Positions 20,282-31,401 of a DNA stretch of 46,156 nucleotides are shown in pieces. The stretch covers positions 153,256-199,411 of the forward strand of contig JAUJMV010000006.1 of the NCBI GenBank assembly GCA_030446685.1. The letters run 5' to 3'. The DNA is from Thermomicrobiales bacterium (GTDB lineage: Bacteria; Chloroflexota; Chloroflexia; Thermomicrobiales; CADCWN01). The translations under genes were made by a program, and so were the position numbers. Position 1 is the stretch's first letter; the number at the start of each line of letters is the position of its first letter. The notes beneath the pieces are model-generated. The model was not told the origin of the DNA. It worked only from the letters and a program-made list of their open reading frames with translations, and made no database searches.

Positions 20282-20305
20282 CGATAACGTATATACGTGT
20301 TATCG
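20282..20305 (-). promoter_or_regulatory. Toxin-antitoxin operator
   Basis: Arms CGATAAC and GTTATCG surround a GTATATAC core, 16 bp before the antitoxin ATG. It is AT-rich compared with the surroundings and includes promoter-like sequence. A GTATATAC core also forms the operator of the Doc module at 31695. Confidence 0.65.
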
Positions 20306-20398
20306 TATTATACCTCAACGCCTTGAGCGATCCAGCCTTCGAGCCAAACTTGAATCGGTAGCCCGATTTGGTAGTGTGGGGAGCTGGGTTCGTGCCGT

Positions 20399-20436
20399 TT
20401 GACAACCGGCCCCGCCCACCGTATTCTGTACGTACA
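20399..20436 (+). promoter_or_regulatory. par operon promoter with TGTACGTACA operator
   Basis: TTGACA (20399-20404), an exact 17-bp spacer, TATTCT (20422-20427), then the palindrome TGTACGTACA (20427-20436) starting on the last base of the -10 box. This is close to a consensus sigma-70 promoter. The operator position would block transcription initiation. The small ribbon-helix-helix protein encoded next is the best candidate repressor. Confidence 0.75.
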
Positions 20437-20493
20437 TGAATTGTTTGAACAATGCGGCGCGGTGCCGTGGCAGGATGGGCGGGGAAGGCGGGG

Positions 20494-20715
20494 ATGCGGG
20501 AGAAGCGGGCGCGGTGGGGCCGGCCGCCGCTCGACGAGGAGCGGCGCAACCGCACGATCACCTGCTATTTGGAGTGTCGCCAGATCGCGCGGCTGGACGA
20601 GCTGGCCGGCGCGCAGGGGCGGTCGCGCAACGACCTGATCCGCGAGGCGGTGCGGGCGTACCTGGGCGCCACGGGGGACGGTGGCACCCAGGCGGGGCGG
20701 GAGGAGAGGGCATGA
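20494..20715 (+). CDS. Ribbon-helix-helix regulator of the par operon
   Basis: 73 residues from ATG 20494. An in-frame start at 20452 is possible, but the decayed duplicate suggests 20494. RTITCYLECRQIARLDELAGAQ followed by SRNDLIREAVRAYLG is a CopG/Arc-type strand-helix-helix. The basic N-terminus (REKRARWGRPP) may contact DNA. Its stop overlaps the parA start (ATGA). In small plasmid partition systems such a protein often represses the operon and can bind the centromere. That role is inferred from position and fold. Confidence 0.8.
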   Translation: MREKRARWGRPPLDEERRNRTITCYLECRQIARLDELAGAQGRSRNDLIREAVRAYLGATGDGGTQAGREERA

Positions 20716-21533
20716 AGCGGGAGCGCATCGTCGCCATCGTCAATCGCAAGGGGGGCAGCGGCAAATCGACGACGACGCTGAACCTCGCCGGGGCGCTGGC
20801 CGACCTGGGGCTGCGCGTGCTGGCGGTGGACCTCGACCCGCAGGCCTCGCTGACCCGGCTGCTGAGCGACGACCCGGTCGAGCGGGGGATCGGGGCCTGC
20901 ATCTCCGCGCCGGGGCAGTCAGCCGCCGAGCTGATCCGCAACACCGGGGCGGGGATCGACCTGCTCCCCGGCGACCGCTCGATCGAGGCGGCGGCGCTGG
21001 CGCTCAACGACTCGCCGGCCGGCTTCCTGCGCCTGCGGCGGGTGCTGGCGCGGCTGGAGGGCTACGGGGTGGTGCTGCTCGACACGCCGCCGGCGCTCGG
21101 CTTCGCGGTGTCGAGCGCGGTCCTGGCGGCGGGCTGGGCGGTGTTGCCGACGGCGACGACGCAGCAGGACATCGACGCGCTGGTGGACACGTTGGGGGCG
21201 ATCGACGAGCTGGCGGAGGACGAGATGCACGGCGCGCGGCGGCTGGCGATCGTGCCGAACGCGGTCCACCGCGACCGGCCGGACCAGGGGGGGCTGGCGG
21301 CGCTGCAGGGGGCCTACGGCGAGCTGGTCGCCGCGCCGATCCCGCACGCGGCGGCGATCAAGCGCGCCCTCAACCGCCGGCTGCCACTCTCGCGCACCGA
21401 GCCGGGGGCGGCGCCGATGGCGGCCTACCGGGCGCTGGCGCGGCGGGTGGCGGACGCGATCGCGGGGCCGGCGCCGGACGGGGCGGGGGCCGCCCCGGAG
21501 AAGGAGGCCGCCCATGTCGGCGCGATCGTCTAA
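20712..21533 (+). CDS. parA: ParA-family partition ATPase
   Basis: 273 residues from ATG 20712. It carries the deviant Walker A KGGSGKST (residues 13-20), Walker A' VDLDPQASLTR, and Walker B VVLLDTPP. No N-terminal helix-turn-helix is present, unlike type Ia plasmid ParA, so autoregulation probably depends on the separate ribbon-helix-helix protein. It overlaps parB by 20 bp. It drives segregation of the replicon by ATP-dependent nucleoid binding, stimulated by ParB. Confidence 0.93.
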   Translation: MKRERIVAIVNRKGGSGKSTTTLNLAGALADLGLRVLAVDLDPQASLTRLLSDDPVERGIGACISAPGQSAAELIRNTGAGIDLLPGDRSIEAAALALNDSPAGFLRLRRVLARLEGYGVVLLDTPPALGFAVSSAVLAAGWAVLPTATTQQDIDALVDTLGAIDELAEDEMHGARRLAIVPNAVHRDRPDQGGLAALQGAYGELVAAPIPHAAAIKRALNRRLPLSRTEPGAAPMAAYRALARRVADAIAGPAPDGAGAAPEKEAAHVGAIV

Positions 21534-22737
21534 CCGCCGCCAGGCCGAGATCGCGGTGATCCGGCCCGCCCAGCCGCGCGCGACCTCCGAGGCGATGCGC
21601 GGGGCGACCGAGCGCCGGCTGCCGGGCGCGATGGAGGTGCCGATCGAGCAGGTGGTCGCCGATCCGGGGCAGCCGCGCAAGGACTGGGCGCACGACGACG
21701 GCGAGCGGCGGCTGGCCGAGCTGGCCGACAGCATCCGCGAGTTCGGGATCATCCAGCCGCTGCTGGTCCGCGAGGAGGGGACGATCGCGGACGGCCGCCA
21801 GCAGTACGTGATCATCGCGGGGGGGCGGCGGCACGCGGCGGCGCTGCGGGCGGGGCTGACGCTGGTGCCGGTGGTGATCCGCGGCGACGAGGCGGCGCGC
21901 GTGCGCATCCTCCAACTGCTCGAGAATTTGCAGCGGCAGAGCCTGAGCGCGCTCGACGAGGCGCGCGCCTACCAGGAGTTGATCGATCTCGAAGGGCTGA
22001 ACCCGCCGGGGCTGGCGGAGCGGCTGCACGTCTCGGCGCAGCACGTCCGCGACCGGCTGCGGGTGCTGGCCGACCAGGTGCTGGCCGACGCGGTTGAGCG
22101 GCGGCAAATCTCCAATACGGCGGCGCGCGAGATCATGAAGCTGCCGGACGAGGAGGTGCAGGCGTTCCGGACGCGCGTGCTGGCGGGCGAGCGGTTGCAG
22201 ACGAACGATGTGGTGGCGGCGCGGGCGCGGCTGGCGGCGGCGGGGATCATCAACCCGCGGCGCAAGGTGGGGCGGGCGGCGGAAGGGCCGGCGACCGTTC
22301 CCGGCGACGATCCGCCGGTGGTCGAGACCGCCGCGCCGGGGTCTGAACCGGCGCCGGGACAAACGACGTTTGTCCCGCCCGACGCGCACCCGGAGCCTGG
22401 GGCCGGAGCCCTATCGCCCGGCCCCCCTCTGCCGGGGCCTGGGGCGGAACAGCCGGAACAAACGGCGTTTGTCCCGGCGCGCGAGCCAGTGATCGGCCCC
22501 GCCCCGGCAGCGCCCGATGCGGTGACGCTGCCGGGTGAACTGGCGGAGGTGGCGGAGCGGGTGGCGGCGGCGCTCGACCGGACGCTGTGGGGCGAGGCGC
22601 GGCAGCAGGTGGCGGAGGCGCTGGCGGCGCTGACGGACGAACCGGCGCGGGTCGCCTGGTGGCTGCTGGTGGACGCCGGGGTGCGCGAGCGATTGACCCA
22701 GCCGGGGTGGAAGGGCCGGCCATCGGGCGACGATTGA
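21514..22737 (+). CDS. parB: ParB-family centromere-binding protein
   Basis: 407 residues from ATG 21514 behind GAAGGAGG. The ParB/Srx CTPase domain (about 40-140) has VVADPGQPRKDW, LADSIREFGIIQPLLVRE and the GGRRHAAALRAG motif, then LLENLQRQSLSALDEARAYQ. The helix-turn-helix part has LHVSAQHVRDRLRVL. A Pro-rich linker (about 265-330) encodes two GQTTFVP/EQTAFVP segments whose DNA forms palindromes. The C-terminal 75 residues are helical, probably the dimer domain. A hairpin terminator follows. Confidence 0.93.
   Translation: MSARSSNRRQAEIAVIRPAQPRATSEAMRGATERRLPGAMEVPIEQVVADPGQPRKDWAHDDGERRLAELADSIREFGIIQPLLVREEGTIADGRQQYVIIAGGRRHAAALRAGLTLVPVVIRGDEAARVRILQLLENLQRQSLSALDEARAYQELIDLEGLNPPGLAERLHVSAQHVRDRLRVLADQVLADAVERRQISNTAAREIMKLPDEEVQAFRTRVLAGERLQTNDVVAARARLAAAGIINPRRKVGRAAEGPATVPGDDPPVVETAAPGSEPAPGQTTFVPPDAHPEPGAGALSPGPPLPGPGAEQPEQTAFVPAREPVIGPAPAAPDAVTLPGELAEVAERVAAALDRTLWGEARQQVAEALAALTDEPARVAWWLLVDAGVRERLTQPGWKGRPSGDD
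22355..22377. promoter_or_regulatory. Palindrome in parB, candidate centromere site 1
   Basis: Arms CGGGACAAAC and GTTTGTCCCG match perfectly around GAC. The coding uses CAA and TTT codons where the gene otherwise prefers CAG and TTC, which suggests that the DNA itself is under selection. It does not match the canonical parS TGTTTCACGTGAAACA. Confidence 0.5.
22453..22477. promoter_or_regulatory. Palindrome in parB, candidate centromere site 2
   Basis: Arms CCGGAACAAAC and GTTTGTCCCGG (one mismatch) surround GGC, 99 bp centre-to-centre from site 1. The core ACAAAC...GTTTGT is shared with site 1. It encodes the second QTAFVP segment of ParB. Confidence 0.5.
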
Positions 22738-22771
22738 GCTCGGCCGTACCCAGGGACTCGTCGGCAAGCAC

Positions 22772-22804
22772 GGGAGGCGCCCGCGTCTGGCGCGGGCGCC
22801 TCCC
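22772..22804 (+). terminator. Hairpin terminator after parB
   Basis: A perfect 14-bp stem, GGGAGGCGCCCGCG/CGCGGGCGCCTCCC, has a 5-nt loop and lies 34 bp after the parB stop. It has no T-run, like the other hairpins in this window. Confidence 0.75.
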
Positions 22805-22870
22805 GGCGTTGTCGGGCCGTGAAGTGCGTCGTTGCGGCGCAGTCGAGCCGCCCCGCCGCCCCGCTCCCCC

Positions 22871-22899
22871 TGGACAGCCCCTCCGCGCGGGCATACACT
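22871..22899 (+). promoter_or_regulatory. Promoter of the S9 peptidase gene
   Basis: TGGACA (22871-22876), a 17-bp spacer and TACACT (22894-22899). This predicts a leader of about 110 nt before ATG 23017. Confidence 0.5.
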
Positions 22900-23016
22900 G
22901 GCGGCGACGAGGTGGCAGGTAAGGGGGTGGATCGGGGTGGTGTCGTGTCGTCGTCGGGCCGGGCGCCGGGCGGGGTGCGGGGACCGCGCCGATCCGCGAC
23001 AGGCTAGGAGGATGGA

Positions 23017-24996
23017 ATGGCTCGGCCCCTCTCGCCGGAGACGCTGGTCTACGGCTTCAGCACGGCGGGCGACCCGCAGGTGTCGCCGGACGGGACGCGA
23101 GTGCTGTACACCCTCGCGCGGGTCGATCGGGAGTCGAAGAAGCCGGACAGCCAGCTCTGGGTCCGCGACATCGACGGCGGCAACCCGCGGCGGCTGACGC
23201 AGGCCGGCGAGCGCAACGGCGGCGGGCGCTGGTCGCCGGACGGCGGGCGGATCGCCTTCGTCTCGAACCGCGTGGCGGGCGGCAACCTGCAGAGCAAGCG
23301 GAGCGGCCTCTTCGTCCTGGCGCTCGGCGAGGGGGGCGAGGCGCGTGAGGTGACCCGCCACAACGGGCCGATTGGCGACCTGGCCTGGTCGCCGGACGGG
23401 GCGCGGATCGCCTACACCGCGCTGTACGACCCGGAGAACCCCGACGAGGCCGACCGGCCGGAGGGGGCGCCGCCGCCGGTGCGCGTGACGCGCCGGATCG
23501 ACTACAAGCAGGACAACCGCGGCTATCTCCACGACACGCGCACCCACGTCTTCGTCGTGGACGTGGCGAGCGGCGAGCGGCGGCGCCTGACCGAAGATGC
23601 GGCCGACCACAACTTCCCGCAGTGGTCGCCGGATGGCAAGTGGCTGGCGGCGCAGCGCCCGAACCACAACGGGATGCAGTCGCAGCTCGTCCTGATCCCG
23701 GCCGACGGCGACGGGGCGGGCGAGGTGACGGCGATCGGGCCGGAGGAGGGGACGGTCGGCGTCTGGTCGTGGTCGCCGGCCGGGGACCGGATCCTCTTCG
23801 CCGGGGACACGCGGCAGACTTACCAGAGCGACTTCTTCGTCTACACGGTGGCGGACGGCGCGATCCGCCGCCTCACCGACGACCTGCCGTCGCTGCCGGA
23901 GGCGGGCTTCCCGACGATCTCGTCGCCGGCGCAGCCGGTCTGGCTCGACGACCGGCAGGTGCTGTTCCACGCCCTGCGGGCCGGCGGCAGCGCGCTCCAG
24001 GTGATCGACGCCGAGACCGGCAGCCTGGAGCCGGTCAAGGGCTGGCAGGCGATGCACGCCGGCCTGAGCGTCGACGCGGAGCGGCGCTACGTCGCGCAGG
24101 CGCAGGCGAGCCTCGAAGGGCTCGGCGAGATCGTCGTGACCGATCTGCGCTCGGACGAGAGCCGCGTCATCACCGAGTACAACCGCGCGGTGCTGGCGGA
24201 GCAGCCGCCGGCGGGGTGGGAGCGGTTCGACGTGCGGCGCGGCGACTTCACGATCGAGGCCTGGCTGCTGAAGCCGCCGGACTTCGACCCGGCCCGGCGC
24301 TATCCGGTGATCCTCGACGTGCATGGCGGGCCGAACGGCTTCTACGGCTACGGCTTCAACCCGATCCAGCAGTCGCTGGCGACGGCCGGCTTCCTGGTCG
24401 TCTTCTCCAACCCGCGCGGCTCCGGCTCGTACGGGCGCAACTTCACGCAGCAGGTGCTCGGCGACTGGGGCGGCGAGGACTTCAAGGACCTGATGGCGGT
24501 GGTGGACGCCGTACTGGAGCGCCCCTACGCCGACGGCGATCGCACCGGCATCTTCGGCTACAGCTACGGCGGCTACATGACCTCCTGGACGATCGGGCAG
24601 ACCGACCGCTTCAAGGCGGCGGTTTGCGGGGCGCCCTGCTTCGACCTGGAATCGTTCTACGGCACCAGCGACATCGGCCACACCTTCGGCAAGAACCAGT
24701 TCGGCGGCCCGCCGCACGAGCGGCAGGACTGGTACGCGGCGCACTCGCCCTCGAAGTTCGCGCACCGGGCGACGACGCCGACGCTGATCGTCCACGGAGA
24801 GGCGGACGAGCGCTGCCCGATCGGCCAGGGCGAGCAGATGTTCATCGCGCTGAAGGAGGCGGGCTGCGAGGTCGAGTTCGCGCGCTATCCGGGCGGCTCG
24901 CACCTCTTCCTGCGCGGCGGCCCGCCGGAGCACCGCGAGGATTTTCTCGAGCGCACCCTGGCCTGGTTCAAGGACCACCTGGGCGAGCCGGCGTAG
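23017..24996 (+). CDS. S9-family (acylaminoacyl-peptidase-like) serine peptidase
   Basis: 659 residues from ATG 23017 behind GGAGG. The N-terminal beta-propeller (about 1-390) shows repeated WSPDG blades (RWSPDGGRIAFVSNR, WSPDGARIAYTA, WSPDGKWLAAQR). The C-terminal alpha/beta hydrolase has the nucleophile GYSYGG (Ser516), Asp597 in HGEADERCP and His629 in GGSHLF, the expected order and spacing for S9C peptidases. There is no signal peptide, so it is cytoplasmic. The family removes acylated or N-terminal residues from oligopeptides. It has its own promoter and is followed by an inverted heptamer array. Confidence 0.93.
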   Translation: MARPLSPETLVYGFSTAGDPQVSPDGTRVLYTLARVDRESKKPDSQLWVRDIDGGNPRRLTQAGERNGGGRWSPDGGRIAFVSNRVAGGNLQSKRSGLFVLALGEGGEAREVTRHNGPIGDLAWSPDGARIAYTALYDPENPDEADRPEGAPPPVRVTRRIDYKQDNRGYLHDTRTHVFVVDVASGERRRLTEDAADHNFPQWSPDGKWLAAQRPNHNGMQSQLVLIPADGDGAGEVTAIGPEEGTVGVWSWSPAGDRILFAGDTRQTYQSDFFVYTVADGAIRRLTDDLPSLPEAGFPTISSPAQPVWLDDRQVLFHALRAGGSALQVIDAETGSLEPVKGWQAMHAGLSVDAERRYVAQAQASLEGLGEIVVTDLRSDESRVITEYNRAVLAEQPPAGWERFDVRRGDFTIEAWLLKPPDFDPARRYPVILDVHGGPNGFYGYGFNPIQQSLATAGFLVVFSNPRGSGSYGRNFTQQVLGDWGGEDFKDLMAVVDAVLERPYADGDRTGIFGYSYGGYMTSWTIGQTDRFKAAVCGAPCFDLESFYGTSDIGHTFGKNQFGGPPHERQDWYAAHSPSKFAHRATTPTLIVHGEADERCPIGQGEQMFIALKEAGCEVEFARYPGGSHLFLRGGPPEHREDFLERTLAWFKDHLGEPA

Positions 24997-24997
24997 C

Positions 24998-25094
24998 GAA
25001 GTACGAGGTACGAAGTACGAATGAGCTCCCGGCTGCACGACCGGCGAGGCGGCCCCGTCGCTATTCGTACTTCGTACTTCGTACCTCGTACTTC
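24998..25094. repeat. Inverted array of 7-bp repeats after the S9 gene
   Basis: The left arm (24998-25022) is made of GTACGAA/GTACGAG heptamers. The right arm (25063-25094) is its reverse complement with one extra heptamer. The 25-bp stem would enclose about 40 nt. It begins directly after the stop codon and ends 15 bp before the iolD start, so it may act as a terminator or attenuator. Confidence 0.75.
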
Positions 25095-25109
25095 ACCCCG
25101 GAGGTTGCG

Positions 25110-26993
<1,884 letters not shown>

Positions 26994-27068
26994 GAGGGGG
27001 TAGGGGGAGAGGGGGCAGGCGTTGGGTGTTGGAAGCCATCGCGGGGCTAGAGTGCGGGCCTACCATTC

Positions 27069-27209
27069 GTAGGGGCAGCCCCCCGTGGCTGCCGGCCTGG
27101 CCCGCCACCGACGTGGCCAATCGGGCACCGGCCCCAACCGTCCCGCCACCGTGGCCGCCGAGGGCGTCGGAGGTCGGCCACGCGGGCAGCCACGGGGGCT
27201 GCCCCTACA
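27069..27209. repeat. Dispersed palindromic intergenic repeat, copy 2
   Basis: The left arm starts GTAGGGGCAGCCCCCCGTGG at 27069. The right arm at 27184-27209 ends CACGGGGGCTGCCCCTAC. The arms are near-perfect inverted copies over about 25 bp, and the middle is also imperfectly self-complementary. The element at 9967-10075 shares the arms. Confidence 0.65.
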
Positions 27210-27247
27210 AACCTAGCGCCTGCGCCCTACGGCTGGTTGGGGGGACC

Positions 27248-28147
27248 ATGCGGATCGGGAACGCGCCGTGCTCGTGGGGGGTGCTGGAGTTCGAGGGGGA
27301 GGCGGAGGCGATCGGCTACGGGCGGATGCTCGACGAGCTGGCGGAGACGGGGTACGCCGGGACGGAATTGGGCGACTGGGGCTTCATGCCGACCGAGTCG
27401 GGCGCACTGCGGGGCGAGCTGGCACGGCGCGAGTTGACGATGCTCGGCGCGTTCGTGCCGGTGGCGCTGGCCGACGCAGGGGCGCACGCGGCGGGGGAGG
27501 CGCAGGCCCTGCGGGTGGCGCGGCTGCTGGCGGCGGTGGCGGGGGAGACGCCGCCGGTCGTCGTGCTGGCCGACGACAACGGGGCCGATCCGGTGCGGGC
27601 GGGGCGGGCCGGGCGGATCACGCCGGACCTGGCGCTGGACGCGGCGGCCTGGCCGGTCTTCGCGCGCGGGGCGGAGGGGATCGCGCGGGCGGTGGTCGCG
27701 GCGACGGGGCTGCGGACGGTCTTCCACCACCACTGCGCCGGGTGGATCGAGACGCCGGACGAGATCGCGCGCCTGCTGGACCTGACCGACCCGGACCTGC
27801 TCGGCCTCTGCTTCGACACGGGGCATTACACCTACGGCGGCGGCGACCCCCTCGACGGGCTGGCGCGGTTTGGCGACCGGATCGCCTACGTCCACTTCAA
27901 GGATTGCGACCCCATGGTGGCCGTGCGCGCCCGCGCCGGGGGGTGGGACTACGTCGCGGCGGTGCGCGCGGGGGTCTTCTGCGAGCTGGGGCGGGGAGTG
28001 GTCGACTTCCCGGCGGTGGCGCGCGCCTTGGTGCGGCGCGGCTACGACGGCTGGATCGTGGTCGAGCAGGACGTGCTGCCAGGGCTGGGCACTCCGCGGG
28101 AGAGCGCCCGGCGTAACCGGGACTATCTGCGGGGCCTCGGGCTGTGA
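27248..28147 (+). CDS. iolE: IolE-like inosose dehydratase / sugar phosphate isomerase-epimerase
   Basis: 299 residues from ATG 27248. [11 protein letters not shown] at the N-terminus is the IolE signature. TIM-barrel metal-site residues are visible in [50 protein letters not shown] and WIVVEQD. The family dehydrates scyllo-inosose to the diketone used by IolD, which is encoded just upstream. The link to inositol is strong by context, but related isomerases share the barrel. Its stop overlaps the start of an iolG-like remnant. Confidence 0.85.
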   Translation: MRIGNAPCSWGVLEFEGEAEAIGYGRMLDELAETGYAGTELGDWGFMPTESGALRGELARRELTMLGAFVPVALADAGAHAAGEAQALRVARLLAAVAGETPPVVVLADDNGADPVRAGRAGRITPDLALDAAAWPVFARGAEGIARAVVAATGLRTVFHHHCAGWIETPDEIARLLDLTDPDLLGLCFDTGHYTYGGGDPLDGLARFGDRIAYVHFKDCDPMVAVRARAGGWDYVAAVRAGVFCELGRGVVDFPAVARALVRRGYDGWIVVEQDVLPGLGTPRESARRNRDYLRGLGL

Positions 28148-28362
28148 GTGACCAGTTGGGCGATGGGCTGATCGGCGCGGGGCGCATCAGGTGGCTGCGC
28201 GCCGGGCACCTGGCCCGCCGCATCGCGAACGCGCGGCCGCCGGCGGTCGCCGATGTCAGCCCGGAGGCCGCGCGGCGTTGCGCGGATGGCCGCATCCCCG
28301 TCGTCCTCGCCCTAGCCGCGCGCCGCTCCTGCGATGAGCGCCGGCCGGCGCGCGTGGGGTGA
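28144..28362 (+). pseudogene. Truncated iolG-like (Gfo/Idh/MocA) N-terminal remnant
   Basis: A 72-codon frame starts with GTG 28144, overlapping the iolE stop (GTGA). GLIGAGRIRWLRAGHLARRI, followed by AVADVSPEAARRCAD, matches the NAD-binding N-terminus of inositol 2-dehydrogenase-type proteins. The next residues degrade and the frame stops, so about 80% of the protein is missing. The operon was probably iolD-iolE-iolG before this loss. Confidence 0.65.
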
Positions 28363-28674
28363 CACGCGCCGTATTGCCAATGTGCTATTCGCGGCCCAGG
28401 GTATGCGATGAGCGCCCTGTGCGAGAGGAGTGGGCCGATCGTTGGGGGCGTCTGCTCGACGGGTGACAGCGCGGCCCCCCGCGAGGTTGGCATCCGCTGC
28501 TCCGGCGGATCAGGTGGGGCGTCGGGCCGGATCGCTTGGGGGAACGATCGCTGCCCTCCGGCGTAGATCGTGGTAGCATTTGGGGTGGCACGACGGGGCG
28601 CCGCGCCAGCCGCGTGGCGAGGGGATGGGGGATCGCGCCGCGCCGAGTGCCGCGGCGGGAGTGGATGCAACGAG
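28363..28674. other. Intergenic stretch before the APC permease
   Basis: About 310 bp with no recognisable gene, repeat or clear terminator. It may hold decayed remains of the iolG-like gene and the promoter of the permease. Confidence 0.4.
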
Positions 28675-30903
28675 ATGGATCGCAAAGAACCGGATACGTC
28701 ATCGAGCGAGACGACCCCGAACGGGAACGGCTCGGAGCGGGAAGCGGTTGCCCGGCGGTCCGCCGTCGGTTACCGGGCGGGTGACGCGCCCGCCGCGCCC
28801 GGATCGGGGTCGCGGCCGGCGGGGCCGAAACGGCCGGGCGCGGCGCGGCCGGTGGACGAGCGCTGGCTGCGGGGCAGCCACCCCGGCGACCGTTACGTCC
28901 GCGTGGCGCAGCCGGCGCCCGCCGATCCGGCCGCGCCGGATCGCGCGCCGGCCGTGTCGCCCGCCACGCGCCGGCCCCGGCGACTGGGTGCCCTCGGGCG
29001 CTGGCTGCTCGACGGGCACGTCAAGGAGCCGGACGCGCCCTACGAGCGGGAACGGGACGCGGCCCACCACACCCAGCCGTGGTGGAAGGTGATGTGCCTG
29101 ACCGGCGTCGACTACTTCTCGACGCTCGGGTATCAGCCGGGGATCGCGGCGCTGGCCGCCGGCGCGCTCTCGCCGATCGCCACGCTCGTCCTGGTGCTGA
29201 TCACGTTGTTCGGCGCGCTGCCGATGTACAAGCGGGTCGCCGAGGAGAGCCCGCACGGCGACGGGTCGATCGCGATGCTCGAACACCTGCTCCCCTGGTG
29301 GCAGGGCAAGCTGTTCGTCCTCGGCCTGATCGGGTTCGTGGCGACCGGCTTCGTCATCACGATCACGCTGTCGGCGGCCGACGCGACGGCGCACCTCATC
29401 GAGAACCCCTTCGCCCCGGCCTTCCTGCACGGCGGGGAGGTCTGGATCACCCTCCTGCTGATCGCGCTGCTGGGCGCGGTCTTTCTCAAAGGGTTTGGGG
29501 AGGCGATCGGCATCGCGGTCGGCCTGGTCGCGGCCTATATCCTGCTGAACCTCGTCGTGGTCGCGACCGGGTTTCTCGAGGTGGCGCGGCAGCCACAGGT
29601 GCTGGCCGACTGGCGGGACGCCCTCTTCCAAACGCACGGGAATCCGCTGCTGATGGTCGGCGCGGCTCTGCTGATCTTCCCGCGGCTGGCGCTGGGTCTG
29701 TCGGGGTTCGAGACGGGGGTCGTGGTCATGCCGCTGGTCCGGGGCGACCAGGGCGACGCGCCGGCGCAGCCCCTGGGGCGCATCCGCAACACGCGCAAGC
29801 TGCTCACGGCGGCGGCGGGGATTATGAGCGTGATGCTGCTGGCGAGCAGTCTGGTGACGACACTGCTGATCCCGCACGAGGAGTTCGAGGAAGGCGGCGC
29901 GGCGAGCGGGCGAGCGCTGGCCTACCTGGCGCACGAGTATCTGGGCGACGCGTTCGGCACGGTCTACGATGTCAGCACGATCTTGATCCTCTGGTTCGCG
30001 GGCGCCTCGGCGCTGGCGGGCCTCTTGAACATCGTGCCGCGCTACCTGCCGCGCTACGGGATGGCCCCCGAATGGGCGCGGGCGACGCGGCCCCTGGTGC
30101 TGATCTTCACGCTGATCTGCTTCATCGTCACAATCGTCTTCCGGGCGGGGGTCGAGGCGCAGGCCGGCGCCTACGCGACGGGCGTGCTGGCGCTGATCAC
30201 CTCGGCGACGATCGCGGTGACGCTCTCCGCCAAGCGCCGCGGGCAGCGGCGGGCGACGATCGTGTTCGGCGCGATCGCGCTGGTCTTCATCTACACCACG
30301 TTCGTGAACATCGTCGAGCGGCCGGAGGGGCTCAAGATCGCGGCGATCTTCATCGCGGCGATCGTCGTCACCTCGCTGGTCTCGCGGGTCTGGCGCACGA
30401 CCGAGCTGCGGACGACGGAGGTGGTGGTGGACGAGGCGGCGCGGCGCTTCATCGCCGAGGCGGTGCAGGGCGACGCGATCCACCTGATCGCCAACCACCC
30501 GGACGAGCGCAACGCGCGCGAGTACCTGCTGAAGGAGATCGAGCAGCTCGAGGAGAACCGCCTGCCGCACGGGGCGCCGATCCTCTTCCTGGAGGTCACC
30601 GTCCGCGACGCCTCGGAGTTCGCCCCGGTTCTGCATGTGCGCGGGGAGCAGATCGGGGAGTACCGGGTGCTGCGGGCGGAGGGCTCCTCGGTGCCGAACG
30701 CGATCGCCGCCTTCCTGCTGTGGCTGCGCGACGCCACCGGGGCGCGGCCGCACGCCTACTTCGGCTGGACCGAGGGCAACCCTTTGAAGTTCCTGATGCG
30801 TTACATCCTCTTCGGCGAGGGGGACATCGCCCCGCTCACCCACGAGGTGCTCCGGAAGGCGGAGCGCGACCCGGCGCGCCGCCCGGCGGTCCACGTCGGC
30901 TAA
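28675..30903 (+). CDS. APC-superfamily permease (amino acid or cation transporter)
   Basis: 742 residues from ATG 28675. A 125-residue hydrophilic, Pro/Gly-rich N-terminus is probably disordered. [26 protein letters not shown] then starts a membrane domain of about 11 helices (roughly 140-590), with [15 protein letters not shown] and [21 protein letters not shown] soluble C-terminal domain of 150 residues ([24 protein letters not shown]) ends the protein. The overall plan resembles APC-type amino acid and KUP-like transporters found in Chloroflexota and Actinobacteria. The substrate is unknown. The N-terminal start could be later, but no stronger ribosome site was found. Confidence 0.8.
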   Translation: MDRKEPDTSSSETTPNGNGSEREAVARRSAVGYRAGDAPAAPGSGSRPAGPKRPGAARPVDERWLRGSHPGDRYVRVAQPAPADPAAPDRAPAVSPATRRPRRLGALGRWLLDGHVKEPDAPYERERDAAHHTQPWWKVMCLTGVDYFSTLGYQPGIAALAAGALSPIATLVLVLITLFGALPMYKRVAEESPHGDGSIAMLEHLLPWWQGKLFVLGLIGFVATGFVITITLSAADATAHLIENPFAPAFLHGGEVWITLLLIALLGAVFLKGFGEAIGIAVGLVAAYILLNLVVVATGFLEVARQPQVLADWRDALFQTHGNPLLMVGAALLIFPRLALGLSGFETGVVVMPLVRGDQGDAPAQPLGRIRNTRKLLTAAAGIMSVMLLASSLVTTLLIPHEEFEEGGAASGRALAYLAHEYLGDAFGTVYDVSTILILWFAGASALAGLLNIVPRYLPRYGMAPEWARATRPLVLIFTLICFIVTIVFRAGVEAQAGAYATGVLALITSATIAVTLSAKRRGQRRATIVFGAIALVFIYTTFVNIVERPEGLKIAAIFIAAIVVTSLVSRVWRTTELRTTEVVVDEAARRFIAEAVQGDAIHLIANHPDERNAREYLLKEIEQLEENRLPHGAPILFLEVTVRDASEFAPVLHVRGEQIGEYRVLRAEGSSVPNAIAAFLLWLRDATGARPHAYFGWTEGNPLKFLMRYILFGEGDIAPLTHEVLRKAERDPARRPAVHVG

Positions 30904-30969
30904 GCGGGCGGGATGTGGCGGGAGACAGCGCAGGGCTGGCCGACTATTCGGCGATTATGGGCGGGATGG

Positions 30970-31401
30970 TCAGCGATCGGGAACGAGCGCCCCACGGATG
31001 GCATCGGCCAGGTTCTCGACCGGCCAGCCCCGGCTGAGTTCGATCATCCAAGCCATCCGCTCGTCCTGAGAGGCGGTGAGATTGTGGCCGTTCAGGAGGA
31101 GGAATGTCGCTAGGGCGATGAGCGCCGTCCTCTTGTTGCCCTCGATGAACGGCTGCGTCTCGGCGATCCCGTGAGCTAGGACCGCCGCCTGCAGTGCGAG
31201 ATCGGCATGTTGATAGGCTGCATAGTTCGCCGGACGGGCCAGCGCCGACTCAAGCAGACCTCGGTCGTGCAATTGATCGGCGGCCTACTGATCGCTGCAC
31301 GCGAACAGATCCGCATAGAGGTCCAGCACGTTCTCTACGGTGAGATAGGAGAGCGGCCGCTGCGGCGCACTGTCCTGTGGTGGTTGGAATGGTGTCGTCA
31401 A
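30970..31401 (-). pseudogene. doc: Doc/Fic-family toxin interrupted by an in-frame stop
   Basis: The reading frame starts at TTG 31401, overlapping the antitoxin stop (TTGA). It reads LSYLTVENVLDLYADLFACSDQ, then TAG at 31285-31287, then AADQLHDRGLLESALARP and the rest of a Doc protein. The Fic motif reads QPFIEGNKRTALIAL, with Gln where the catalytic His of HxFx(D/E)GNKR is expected. Doc proteins phosphorylate EF-Tu. Here the nonsense codon splits the protein, and the remaining 3' part could only be made from an internal start. Whether the stop is real needs confirmation. Confidence 0.75.

Noticed and set aside
20211..20561. Minus-strand 116-codon frame
   Set aside because: It is antisense to the par promoter and regulator and would overlap the antitoxin start. 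No motif is visible.
20399..22737. Canonical chromosomal parS (TGTTTCACGTGAAACA)
   Set aside because: I looked for it around parA/parB and did not see it. Only the non-canonical palindromes inside parB were found.
23622..25109. N-terminal extension of iolD by about 500 codons
   Set aside because: The extension overlaps the S9 peptidase in another frame and is low-complexity. IolD begins normally at 25110 with a ribosome site.
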